Position numbers and translations under genes: made by a program. The notes beneath the pieces were generated by a model. The model saw nothing but the letters and a program-made list of their open reading frames with translations, did no database searches and was not told the DNA's origin. A stretch of 47,090 nt of DNA from positions 1 to 47,090 of IMG/VR virus record IMGVR_UViG_3300048589_000486, one strand, 5' to 3'. Below, piece after piece: positions 21,801-28,875 of the stretch. The number at the start of each line of letters is the position of its first letter. The stretch's first letter is position 1. This DNA is from a virus.

Positions 21801-22811
21801 ATGCCGAACGAACCCGCCACGGCCGTCCAGGCCGCTACCGTTCAACCGCTGCCGCGACCGGCGCCAAACGCGCAGCGCTCGCTCGTCGTCAAGCTCGCCG
21901 GGCGCTTCAACGTCGACCCGGACAAACTGCTCACGACGCTCAAGGCGACCGCCTTCCGGCAGCGCCCGGACCGCCAGGGCAACGTCCGCGAGCCCACGAA
22001 CGAGGAGATGATGGCGCTGCTCGTGATCGCGGACCAGTACTCCCTGAACCCGTTCACGAAGGAGCTCTTCGCGTTCCTCGACCCGAAGAGCGGCGCCGTC
22101 GTGCCCGTCGTGTCGGTCGACGGCTGGATCCGGATCATCAACGACCGCCCCGAGCTCCGGTCGGTCTCGTTCACCTCGTCGCCCGAGACGATCGAGCACA
22201 AGGGCAAGACGTGCCACGCGTGGATGGAGTGCGAGATCGTGCGCTCCGACCGCGACAAGCCGATGGTGATCCGCGAGTACTTCGACGAGGTTGCGCGGAA
22301 GGTCGACTTCTCGACGCCCTGGGACTCGCACCCCAACCGGATGCACCGGCACAAGGTGCTGATCCAGTGCGCGCGCGTCGCGTTCGGCTTCGGCGGCATC
22401 TTCGATGAGGACGAGGCCGGGAGAATCATCGACGCCGAGGCGCAGCGCGTCCTGATGCCCGAGACCGCCCCGAGCATCGCCGCGATCAACGCGACGATCG
22501 CCCCGCCGAAGCCGGCGCCCGCGATCGAGCACCAGCCGATCGACGTGGTGCCTACCCAGGTGCTGCAGGAGCCCGAGCCGGTCGCCGCAGAGGCGCCACC
22601 GCCCGCACGCCCGGCGAAGGCCGGCAAGGCCAAGGCCGCCGCCCCAACGTTCACCTACGCTGAGATCGCCGACCGGCTCCAGAAGGCCGGCGACGCCGAC
22701 CAGCTCGCGGAGGCGATGTCGCTGATCGACGCGATCGCGGAGGAGCCCCTGCGGGTCGAGCTGCAGCAGCTCGCCGAGCACCGCGAACGCACGCTGATGG
22801 GGGAGAGCTGA
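21801..22811 (+). CDS. bet: Bet-like single-strand annealing protein
   Basis: The 336-residue product starts after a GAGGAGG-type site. Residues about 45-215 follow lambda Bet closely: ALLVIADQYSLNPFTKELFA, VVPVVSVDGWIRIINDRPE, CHAWMECEIVRSDRDKP, then SHPNRMHRHKVLIQCARVAF and GFGGIFDEDEAGRII. The C-terminal 110 residues are a Pro/Ala-rich linker plus a helical end. It anneals ssDNA made by the adjacent exonuclease. A RecE-type nuclease paired with a Bet-type annealase is a mixed set. Confidence 0.93.
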   Translation: MPNEPATAVQAATVQPLPRPAPNAQRSLVVKLAGRFNVDPDKLLTTLKATAFRQRPDRQGNVREPTNEEMMALLVIADQYSLNPFTKELFAFLDPKSGAVVPVVSVDGWIRIINDRPELRSVSFTSSPETIEHKGKTCHAWMECEIVRSDRDKPMVIREYFDEVARKVDFSTPWDSHPNRMHRHKVLIQCARVAFGFGGIFDEDEAGRIIDAEAQRVLMPETAPSIAAINATIAPPKPAPAIEHQPIDVVPTQVLQEPEPVAAEAPPPARPAKAGKAKAAAPTFTYAEIADRLQKAGDADQLAEAMSLIDAIAEEPLRVELQQLAEHRERTLMGES

Positions 22812-22812
22812 C

Positions 22813-23592
22813 ATGGCGAAGCGCAGCGACCAGGGCAAGGCCGTCGAGACGGCGGTCACCGACGCGATTCTGCGCGGCGACTACGACGAGGCTGCGCGCC
22901 TGGCCGCCGGTCACCCGGACCCGGCCGGGCACCTGCGGCTGATGGAGAAGATCCGCGACGCGACGATCGAGCACGCGAAGGACGCGGGCGCTGGTCGCGC
23001 CGATCCGCCCGACGTGACCCACGAGACGCTGCTCGTGATGGGCGCCGCACGCCGCCCGTCGAAGATGTTCAAGATCCACCGCAAGGCAGCGAAGCTCGTG
23101 TCGGTGAACCTGCGTGCCGAGAAGCACGGCGAGGACACGCAGCCGGCCGCGGACATCAAGCTGCAGGCGAACCTCGAAGCCTCGGCGCTCGACGCATTCG
23201 ACCCGTCGCTGCGCGGCTGGCTGTTCGGGAAGGACGCCGACGCGGGCAATGACCTGGCCGACCAGGCGCACGACGCACCGAATCTGCGGCAGCCGCGGAT
23301 CGCGCAACAGTTCGACTGGGTGCCGCGCTACGCCGGATACGAGCTCACGATCCACGACTTGGGTATTTCGCAGGCCGGCGGCGAGCTGCGCATCGGTGGG
23401 TGCGAGTTCAACAAGATCCGCTTCGCGCCCCAGGAGGGCGGGACCGTGATCGTGACCTGGCGGCTGCAGTTCCACCCGACGGAGGCGCAGGCCGGGAAGC
23501 TCTCGACGCTGATCCAGGAGACGGTCGACGTGTCACTGCTCGCGCCCGAGGGTGCAGCGGAGGTCGACGACGACGCGGACAGCGAGGACTGA
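22813..23592 (+). CDS. Conserved-looking phage protein next to Bet, unknown
   Basis: The 259-residue product (MAKRSDQGKAVETAVTDAIL...) starts one base after the Bet stop. The N-terminal third is helical; the C-terminal half is beta-rich (PRYAGYELTIHDLGISQ, GGELRIGGCEFNKIRF, GGTVIVTWRLQFHPTEAQ) and ends in an acidic tail (EVDDDADSED), as in some ssDNA-binding or DNA-mimic proteins. No family is assigned. Its place suggests a recombination accessory, possibly SSB-like. Confidence 0.65.
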   Translation: MAKRSDQGKAVETAVTDAILRGDYDEAARLAAGHPDPAGHLRLMEKIRDATIEHAKDAGAGRADPPDVTHETLLVMGAARRPSKMFKIHRKAAKLVSVNLRAEKHGEDTQPAADIKLQANLEASALDAFDPSLRGWLFGKDADAGNDLADQAHDAPNLRQPRIAQQFDWVPRYAGYELTIHDLGISQAGGELRIGGCEFNKIRFAPQEGGTVIVTWRLQFHPTEAQAGKLSTLIQETVDVSLLAPEGAAEVDDDADSED

Positions 23593-23765
23593 TGGCGCTA
23601 CGAGCGAAGCGTCAGCCGTACCGCCGGCCCGAGCCGGTCGTCTTCCGCGTGCGTCCGCTCGTGGCCGCGCTCGCGCGGGCCGGCATTGCGCGGATCACGC
23701 TGCCGCGCGGCGCGCAGACGTACCGCGACGCGACCGGTCGGCTCTACGTCGTGGTGAACGCGTGA
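23592..23765 (+). CDS. Small basic protein
   Basis: The 57-residue product (MALRAKRQPYRRPEPVVFRV...) is Arg-rich and ends in a beta hairpin (AQTYRDATGRLYVVVNA). Its start overlaps the previous stop (TGATG) and its stop overlaps the next start (GTGA). The function is unknown. Confidence 0.55.
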   Translation: MALRAKRQPYRRPEPVVFRVRPLVAALARAGIARITLPRGAQTYRDATGRLYVVVNA

Positions 23766-24025
23766 ACGAGCTCGTGCTATTCGCGTCGCAGTTCGTCTGT
23801 GTGACGCTACTCGTCGTGCAGTCGGTAAACAACAATCACGGGAGAGTGTTGCTCGGCGCGATCACGTCACTCGGCATCGGTGTCGCGCAGATCGCGACGT
23901 TCAAGCTCCTGCCCGGCGCGGGATGGAGCGAAATGCTCGCGTGGATCGCCGCCGGCCCGGTGGCGAACCTCGCGGCGCAGTGGATCAAGCGTCACGACAT
24001 CGCCAAGATCAGGAGGCTTCGCTGA
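23762..24025 (+). CDS. Small two- or three-span membrane protein
   Basis: The 87-residue product starts at GTG 23762. Hydrophobic spans are LVLFASQFVCVTLLVVQS, VLLGAITSLGIGVAQIATF and LAWIAAGPVANLAAQW, followed by a basic end (IKRHDIAKIRRLR). The layout resembles a holin, but it lies in the early operon far from the endolysin. This makes a host-membrane or exclusion role as likely. Confidence 0.6.
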   Translation: MNELVLFASQFVCVTLLVVQSVNNNHGRVLLGAITSLGIGVAQIATFKLLPGAGWSEMLAWIAAGPVANLAAQWIKRHDIAKIRRLR

Positions 24026-24240
24026 TGACTACCCCTGCCGTTCACCTTGTGCCGCTCGCCGATCAGATCGCGTGCATCGAGCGCGAGATCGGATACCGGC
24101 TGCGCGTGTACCCGCGCCGGGTGGAGGACAAGAAGATGACGCAGCAGCTCGCCGACCGCGAGCTCGACCGGATGCGCGCGGTGCTCGCGACGCTCAAGCG
24201 GGCGGCGGAGAGCGAGCCGATTCTCGGGGGCATGGCATGA
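24025..24240 (+). CDS. Small helical phage protein
   Basis: The 71-residue product contains ADQIACIEREIGYRLRVYPR and then MTQQLADRELDRMRAVLATL, a pattern common in short phage early proteins of unknown function. An AGGAGG-type site precedes it. It overlaps the next gene by ATGA. Confidence 0.62.
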   Translation: MTTPAVHLVPLADQIACIEREIGYRLRVYPRRVEDKKMTQQLADRELDRMRAVLATLKRAAESEPILGGMA

Positions 24241-24422
24241 GCGTCGCCGACCGCGTTGCCCGGATCGAGGCCGAGATCAGCGGCGTCGCCGCGCAGTACG
24301 ACGTCACCGACTGGGAGCGGCAATTTCTGCGGTCGGTCGCGCTGCGGTCGATGGTGTCGCCGAAGCAGGAGGCGATCCTCGTCAAGATCGAGGCGAAGGT
24401 GTTCGGGGAGGGGGAGGAATGA
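24237..24422 (+). CDS. Small helical phage protein
   Basis: The 61-residue product (MSVADRVARIEAEISGVAAQ...) is helical with DWERQFLRSVALRSMVSPKQ and a C-terminal EAILVKIEAKVFGEGEE. No family is recognised. It is coupled by ATGA on both sides. Confidence 0.58.
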   Translation: MSVADRVARIEAEISGVAAQYDVTDWERQFLRSVALRSMVSPKQEAILVKIEAKVFGEGEE

Positions 24423-24586
24423 GCGGGGACGGCGCATCGGTACTGCTGCTCGGCATCGGCGCGTTTGGCGCGCTACTTTTCGGCGTACTTCTGGACCCAC
24501 CCCGCCCCAAGACGGCGCTTGCCGTCGGTTTGGTGTTCGCGTTTCCCGCGCTCGTGCGCCTTTGGATCGCGGCGGTGGCGTCATGA
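24419..24586 (+). CDS. 55-residue membrane peptide
   Basis: The product has two hydrophobic spans (SVLLLGIGAFGALLFGVLL and LAVGLVFAFPALVRLWIAA) around a DPPRPK turn, a hairpin topology. ATGA overlaps with both neighbours support it as real. The role is unknown. Confidence 0.52.
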   Translation: MSGDGASVLLLGIGAFGALLFGVLLDPPRPKTALAVGLVFAFPALVRLWIAAVAS

Positions 24587-24936
24587 ACCGCCATGCGCTG
24601 CCGTGGACGCCAGAGGAAACCGCGCGACGCCTCCACAACGCTTGCGAGGCTCTGGCGCCGATGTTCGGCTACGCCACGCGCACCGTGCCGCGACCGTGGG
24701 AGGAATTACCTGACAACCTTCGCGCGCTGCTGATCGCCACCGTGCGGGCCGTGCTGATCGAGCAGGCGAGCGACGCGCGGGTGTACGCAGAGCGGCTACG
24801 GAATGAGCTGCGCATCATCCGCGACGCGAAGCCGAGTGAGTGGGGCGCCGATATGCGCGACCAGTTCCGTGAGTGGGCGCAGAACCGCGCCCGCGCCATC
24901 CTCGCTGAAACGGATCGCGACGCGTCCGTCGAGTAG
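24583..24936 (+). CDS. Hypothetical early protein
   Basis: The 117-residue product (MNRHALPWTPEETARRLHNA...) is helical: WEELPDNLRALLIATVRAVL, then ARVYAERLRNELRIIRDAK, then MRDQFREWAQNRARAILAE. No family is recognised. It overlaps the membrane peptide gene by ATGA and precedes a conserved phage gene by 14 bases that hold an AAAGGA site. Confidence 0.58.
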   Translation: MNRHALPWTPEETARRLHNACEALAPMFGYATRTVPRPWEELPDNLRALLIATVRAVLIEQASDARVYAERLRNELRIIRDAKPSEWGADMRDQFREWAQNRARAILAETDRDASVE

Positions 24937-24950
24937 AAAGGAACCGCAGG

Positions 24951-25250
24951 ATGAGCACCGCAATGCAAGATGTGATGAACGAGCGGGCGCGGCAGATAGA
25001 CGTCGAAGGATGGACAACCGAACAGGACGACGCGCTCGAATTCGAGGAACTACCGATCGCGGCCGTCTGTTACATCATCGCGGACGCTTACGATTCGGTC
25101 CCCGAACCTTGGCCTTTTGCGGCGGGTTGGTGGAAACCGAAGGACCGTCGCCGCAACCTCGTCCGCGCCGCCGCGCTGCTCATCGCGGAGATCGAGCGCA
25201 TAGATCGAGAGGCCGAGCGCGCCGCGTCCGACGAGCCGCCCGCCGCATGA
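24951..25250 (+). CDS. Conserved phage early protein (WWKPKDRRRNLVRA type)
   Basis: The 99-residue product has a pattern seen in many phages: VMNERARQIDVEGWTTEQDD, AAVCYIIADAY, WPFAAGWWKPKDRRRNLVRA, AALLIAEIERIDREA. It is mostly helical and resembles the MazG/NTP-PPase-like helical group only loosely. The biochemical role has not been identified to my knowledge. It overlaps the AlpA-like gene by ATGA. Confidence 0.72.
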   Translation: MSTAMQDVMNERARQIDVEGWTTEQDDALEFEELPIAAVCYIIADAYDSVPEPWPFAAGWWKPKDRRRNLVRAAALLIAEIERIDREAERAASDEPPAA

Positions 25251-25450
25251 CCGCGCTGCCGCTCGCCGCCATGTGGCTCGACGCCGATGCGGTCGGGCGG
25301 ATGCTCTCGCTATCCGGCCGCGTCGTCCGCGAGCGCATCGCGCTGCGGCCCGACTTCCCCCGCCCGGCGCGGCCCGGCGGCACCGGGCATCCGCGATGGA
25401 ACGCGGCCGAGGTCGATGCGTGGATGCGGCGGCAGCGGGAGGCGGCTTGA
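25247..25450 (+). CDS. AlpA/excisionase-like HTH protein
   Basis: The 67-residue product is an HTH_17-type protein: LDADAVGRMLSLSGRVVRER, then FPRPARPGGTGHPRWNAAEV, then DAWMRRQREAA. This fold includes AlpA activators and Xis-type directionality factors. It is the only such gene near the integrase (about 1 kb away), which makes it the best excisionase candidate. It overlaps the methyltransferase start (TTGA). Confidence 0.7.
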   Translation: MTALPLAAMWLDADAVGRMLSLSGRVVRERIALRPDFPRPARPGGTGHPRWNAAEVDAWMRRQREAA

Positions 25451-26466
25451 TCGACTCCTGCTATCTCGGCGATGTGCGCGACGGCCTGCGCGCGATCACC
25501 GCCGCAGGGATTCGCCCGCGCACTTGCGTGACTTCGCCGCCTTATTGGGGCCTGCGCGACTACGGGGTCGCGGGGCAGATCGGCCTTGAGCCGACGCCCG
25601 ACGAGTACGTCGCCAACATGGTCGCCGTCTTTCGCCTGGTGCGCGATGCGCTCGCGGACGACGGAACGTGCTGGCTAAACCTGGGCGACAGTTACGCGAC
25701 CGGCGGCGGCGTCGTCGGCGAGTGCCCCGGCGGCGGCAAGCAGGGCGAGTCGTGGAAGATGCGCGGCAAGATGACGCCGCCGAACCGTATGCCGCTGCCA
25801 GGCTTGAAGCCGAAGGACTTGATCGGGGTGCCGTGGCGCGTCGCGCTCGCGTTGCAAGCTGACGGTTGGTGGTTGCGCTCTGACATTATCTGGCACAAAC
25901 CGAACCCGATGCCCGAGTCGGTCACCGACCGGCCGACAAAGGCGCACGAGTACCTGTTCCTGCTGTCGAAGCGCGGGCGGTACTACTGGAACGCGGAAGC
26001 TATGAGGGAAAATGTAACGGGCGGCGCTCACGCCAGGAAAAGCAGCTACAAGACGCCGGACGGATGGGACACGCGAACTGGTCGCGGCGGGCATGGTAGC
26101 TTTCATTCCCTCGGACGCGAAAAGGGCGGAAAAGTCGCCCCCGCAGGGTGTGGCATTAAGAATAACGCCAGCATTGACGCAGCGCTCGGGCACCTGGTTG
26201 GATTTCGTAATCGTCGCTCGGTGTGGACTATCCCATCCGAACCATTCCACGAAGCACACTTCGCTACGTTCCCGGCGGCGCTCGTCGAGCCGTGCATCCT
26301 CGCCGGAAGCGAGTCGGGCGACGTTGTCCTTGACCCGTTCATGGGCTCGGGCACGGTCGCGCAGGTCGCGCAAGCACTCGGCCGGAGGTGGGTCGGCTGC
26401 GAGCTCAACCCCGCGTATCACGCGATGATACGCGCCCGCATCGCACAAACCGGAATGGTGTTCTAG
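25447..26466 (+). CDS. Beta-class DNA N4/N6 methyltransferase
   Basis: The 339-residue product starts at a TTG that overlaps the previous stop. Catalytic motif TSPPYWGLRDYG is at about 29-40 and the SAM-binding DPFMGSGT at about 296-303, followed by RRWVGCELNPAYHAMI. The order (catalytic motif before SAM motif) defines the beta class. TSPPYW is usual for N4-cytosine enzymes, but N6-adenine is possible. No restriction enzyme is next to it, so it probably protects phage DNA from host restriction. Its stop codon overlaps the integrase stop on the other strand. Confidence 0.9.
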   Translation: MIDSCYLGDVRDGLRAITAAGIRPRTCVTSPPYWGLRDYGVAGQIGLEPTPDEYVANMVAVFRLVRDALADDGTCWLNLGDSYATGGGVVGECPGGGKQGESWKMRGKMTPPNRMPLPGLKPKDLIGVPWRVALALQADGWWLRSDIIWHKPNPMPESVTDRPTKAHEYLFLLSKRGRYYWNAEAMRENVTGGAHARKSSYKTPDGWDTRTGRGGHGSFHSLGREKGGKVAPAGCGIKNNASIDAALGHLVGFRNRRSVWTIPSEPFHEAHFATFPAALVEPCILAGSESGDVVLDPFMGSGTVAQVAQALGRRWVGCELNPAYHAMIRARIAQTGMVF

Positions 26467-27449
26467 CCGTCGAGCCGCGCCGCGATCTCTGCCGGCGTGG
26501 GGTTGTAGTAGATCTGCAGCGAGCGCAGATCCCGGTGTCCGATCATCCGGGCGAGGTCGAGCAGCGGCAGCCGCTGCGCAAGCCGCGTGATCGCCTCATG
26601 CCGCGAGTCGTGCCAGTGCAGATCGACGATCCCCGTCCGATCGCGCGCCCGCCGGAACGCCACGTCGAGCGCCTGCGGCGACAGCCCGAGCAGCGTCGCT
26701 CCCGCCGGCAGCAGGTCCACCAGGTCGAGCGCCGCGCGCGACAGCGGCACCCGCCGCCGGTCGCCGTTCTTGGTGGCGGCCAACGTCGCCGCCCGGCCCG
26801 CCCGGTCTACGTCGGCCGGCGTGAGCCCGCATAGCTCCCCGGCGCGCATGGCCGTTTCGAGCGCGAGCAGCAGCGCGATCGCAACCCGATGCGAGGCGCG
26901 CGTCGGCGCGGTCCCCCGGTCGTAGCCGAGCGCGAGCAGCAGCTGGTCGAGTTCGTCGTCGCTGATCCGCCGGTCGCGCGGGCGGCCCGCCGCGGGCCAG
27001 CGCAGGCCGGACATGGGGTTCTCGCGCAGCCAGCCCCATTCCCTGCGCGCGGCCTCGAGCACGCCGCGCAGCAGCACGAGCTCGCGCCGGACGGTCGCAG
27101 GAGCCAGCCCTCCGGCGATCGCCGAATCCCGCCATGCCGCTACGTCGGCCGTCCGGACCTCGGCGAGCAGCCGGTCGATGAACGGGAGCGAGCGCGCAAG
27201 CTTGGCGAGCCGGATCTGCTCCCATCGCGCGCCGCGGTGCGCCGGCGACACCTCGAGAGCGTACCGGGAGAGGGCCTGCCGCACGCTACGGGCGACGATC
27301 CGGCCTTGGCGGTGCGCGAGTATGTCCGCCTCGCGCTCGCGCGCCCAGGCGGCCGCCTCGGCCTTCGTGGCGCGTGTGGCCGACTCGCGCACCCCGGCGA
27401 GGTAGACTTCCGCACGCCACTTCGCCCCGCGCTTCCTGAACGTCGCCAC
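26463..27449 (-). CDS. int: Tyrosine-type integrase
   Basis: The 328-residue product starts at GTG 27449 with GGGAGGGGG just upstream, giving (M)ATFRKRGAKWRAEV, a typical integrase arm-binding start; GTG 27473 is an alternative. The catalytic set is Arg202 (ETAMRAGELCGL), Lys227, His280-x-x-Arg283 (LHWHDSRHEAIT), His305 (MIGHRDLRS) and Tyr314 (LQIYYNP). It would recombine attP with a host attB site. It converges with the methyltransferase gene. Confidence 0.95.
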   Translation of the reverse strand: MATFRKRGAKWRAEVYLAGVRESATRATKAEAAAWAREREADILAHRQGRIVARSVRQALSRYALEVSPAHRGARWEQIRLAKLARSLPFIDRLLAEVRTADVAAWRDSAIAGGLAPATVRRELVLLRGVLEAARREWGWLRENPMSGLRWPAAGRPRDRRISDDELDQLLLALGYDRGTAPTRASHRVAIALLLALETAMRAGELCGLTPADVDRAGRAATLAATKNGDRRRVPLSRAALDLVDLLPAGATLLGLSPQALDVAFRRARDRTGIVDLHWHDSRHEAITRLAQRLPLLDLARMIGHRDLRSLQIYYNPTPAEIAARLDG

Positions 27450-27551
27450 TACCCCCTCCCGCTTGGCGTGCACCGGGCGTGCGCCGGAACGGGATTATGC
27501 GGTGAATAGTGGTGAGTCGTGTATGTCGTTTGGCGCGCGGCGAGAATGAAA

Positions 27552-27581
27552 ACGGGACCAAACGGCGAACCGTGGTCCCGT
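27552..27581 (-). terminator. Terminator at the end of the late operon
   Basis: On the minus strand ACGGGACCA pairs with TGGTCCCGT (9 bp), with an inner CGG-TTCG-CCG hairpin extending the stem, followed by TTTT. It follows the last late gene (27682) and lies upstream of the integrase, so it should keep late transcription out of int. Confidence 0.75.
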
Positions 27582-27618
27582 AGGAAAAACCGTCGTGGTG
27601 CCCAGAAGAGGACGCCGA

Positions 27619-27634
27619 CGTTTCATGTGAAACA
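27619..27634. promoter_or_regulatory. parS-like palindrome (site 2)
   Basis: The 16-mer CGTTTCATGTGAAACA matches the parS consensus TGTTTCACGTGAAACA at 14 of 16 positions. Six-base arms GTTTCA and TGAAAC are perfect. It is in non-coding DNA, where such an AT-rich palindrome stands out. A related site is at 644-659. Binding by host ParB is an inference. Confidence 0.5.
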
Positions 27635-27681
27635 ATGGCTTGCCGTCGACGCGGCGTGATGGCGGCGTGTGCGCGGCGGCC

Positions 27682-27903
27682 CTACTCTCCCAGGCACCGC
27701 CTGAACAGCGCCCCGAATTCGGCGTAGCCCACCGCCTGGTCGTCGGTGACGATCACGCAGTCCGTCCCGTTGCGCTGGACCTCGCCGGGCGAGCCGTGAA
27801 CCTTGATCCAGGTCAAACGCACAACCACCGGGGGCGCCATCGCGCAACCAGCCAGCACCGCCACGCCGATCAGCGCTGCCAGTCGCAGGGGCTGGATATC
27901 CAC
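27682..27903 (-). CDS. Small outer-membrane lipoprotein
   Basis: The 73-residue product has a lipoprotein signal (MDIQPLRLAALIGVAVLAGC) with lipobox VLAGC and the acylated Cys at 20. Residues after it are AMAPPVVVRLTWIKVHGSP, then two more Cys (TDCVIVTDD and FRRCLGE). It is the last late gene. It may be an Rz1-type outer spanin partner, but it is not Pro-rich as Rz1 proteins often are. It overlaps the secreted HExxH gene by 34 bases. Confidence 0.7.
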   Translation of the reverse strand: MDIQPLRLAALIGVAVLAGCAMAPPVVVRLTWIKVHGSPGEVQRNGTDCVIVTDDQAVGYAEFGALFRRCLGE

Positions 27904-28244
27904 GGCAGCAGGTAGGGGTGCGAGTGCGGTGGCGGGAAGGCGTGCCGCAGCTCGTGCCCCAGCACCGCGTCATCGGTCGCCGCCGGGTCGAGGTAGAGCG
28001 TCGCCCGCTCGTGCCCCGTCGCCGCGCACACCGGCATGACGGCGCCGACGAGCAGCAGGGCCGCCGGCCGTAGATCGCCCAGGCGGGCCGCGGCCACCAC
28101 GCAGTCGATCGGGCCGAAGCCGGCCACCACCTCGACGCGCGCGTACTGGGGCGCGCTCACGCAGACCGGGAAAGTCCCGACCCACGCGAGCGCGACACCG
28201 GGCCGCAGCAGCGCGAGCGCTACAGCGGCCGCGAGGCGGATCAC
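27870..28244 (-). CDS. Secreted protein with HExxH motif
   Basis: The 124-residue product starts with a signal peptide (MIRLAAAVALALLRPGVALA, cleavage near AWV). The mature part has Cys residues (FPVCVSAP, IDCVVAAARL, MPVCAATG, SPCDWQR) and LGHELRHAF with HELRH, the zincin HExxH motif, followed by HSHP. It could be a small periplasmic metalloprotease made at lysis. The domain is too short for a classical family, so activity is unproven. Confidence 0.65.
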   Translation of the reverse strand: MIRLAAAVALALLRPGVALAWVGTFPVCVSAPQYARVEVVAGFGPIDCVVAAARLGDLRPAALLLVGAVMPVCAATGHERATLYLDPAATDDAVLGHELRHAFPPPHSHPYLLPWISSPCDWQR

Positions 28245-28570
28245 GCCTCGGGCAGCGGCGGATCTTCGCTCGGCGTGTTCGCCGTGACGGCCGCGGCGAG
28301 CTGGCCCGCCTTGGCGTCGAGCTCGGCCGCCAGCGCTTCGAGCGCCTCCGGGTCGGTCTTGAGATCGCGGATCTGCGCCGCGAGACCGCCGATCAGCACG
28401 ATCGCCGAGTCGACGACGTCGCCCATCTCCTGCACCTCGCGCGCGAGGCTGTCCAGTTGCTCCGACATGGCGTTCACCCTTCCGAGAAGCGCGGCGATGT
28501 AGGTCTCGATCCGGTCGAGCTGCCGCAGGAGCTCGGGATCGGGCTGCAGGTAGATGCGCAGGAATGGCAC
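28241..28570 (-). CDS. Coiled-coil protein of the lysis region
   Basis: The 109-residue product starts at GTG 28570: (M)PFLRIYLQPDPELLRQLDR, then a coiled coil (IETYIAALLGRVNAMSEQLD, SLAREVQEMG), a short hydrophobic stretch SAIVLIGGLAAQI, and a helical end (LEALAAELDAKAGQLAAAV). Similar proteins occur late in phages without a known role. It overlaps the signal-peptide gene downstream by ATGA. Confidence 0.62.
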   Translation of the reverse strand: MPFLRIYLQPDPELLRQLDRIETYIAALLGRVNAMSEQLDSLAREVQEMGDVVDSAIVLIGGLAAQIRDLKTDPEALEALAAELDAKAGQLAAAVTANTPSEDPPLPEA

Positions 28571-28583
28571 GGCGCGGCCTCCG

Positions 28584-28829
28584 TCAGGAGCAGTCCTTCT
28601 GCGCGCGAAGCCGCGCGAGCTCCCGCTGCTGCGCCTCGAGCATCGCCTGGCGCTCGGTGACGGCCTCCTGCAGCGCGACCAGGTGCGCCTCGATCCGCGC
28701 GACCTCGTCCATCGTGAGCACGAGCACCGCCTTCCCGCTGCGCGTCTCCTCCGACCAGGACCACACGCGCTCGGCGACGAGCAGGGTGACGCAGGCGAGC
28801 AGCATCGACACCAGGACCGCGAGGCGCAT
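28584..28829 (-). CDS. Membrane-anchored coiled-coil protein, i-spanin candidate
   Basis: The 81-residue product has an N-terminal membrane anchor (LAVLVSMLLACVTLLVAERVW) and a long periplasmic coiled coil (IEAHLVALQEAVTERQAML, EAQQRELARLRAQKD). This is the Rz-type inner spanin topology, although shorter than lambda Rz. The lipoprotein at 27682-27903 could be the outer partner. It has no overlap with its neighbours. Confidence 0.55.
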   Translation of the reverse strand: MRLAVLVSMLLACVTLLVAERVWSWSEETRSGKAVLVLTMDEVARIEAHLVALQEAVTERQAMLEAQQRELARLRAQKDCS

Positions 28830-28875
28830 GGCGAGACCTCCAGGGGATGGCGGCGATGCGCGCCGCCGGCGCTTG

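Larger units (their letters stand above)
27450..27681. other. Non-coding region, probable attP neighbourhood
   Basis: No protein-like frame covers this stretch, one of the longest gaps in the window. It contains the end-of-late-operon terminator, a parS-like palindrome and the integrase leader (with a CATAAT -10-like hexamer near 27496-27501). Because the integrase 3' end is closed off by the methyltransferase gene, attP more likely lies here. No core sequence could be identified from the window alone. Confidence 0.4.

Noticed and set aside
18873-21820. Very long open frames on the minus strand opposite the duplicated coiled-coil gene and RecE
   Set aside because: They mirror a highly biased Ala/Glu/Arg coding strand in GC-rich DNA, have low-complexity Ser/Arg-rich text and no ribosome site. 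The plus-strand genes are chained by ATGA overlaps.
23762-24025. Holin call for the early membrane protein
   Set aside because: Topology fits, but it is in the recombination operon and other membrane proteins lie next to the endolysin, so holin was not assigned.
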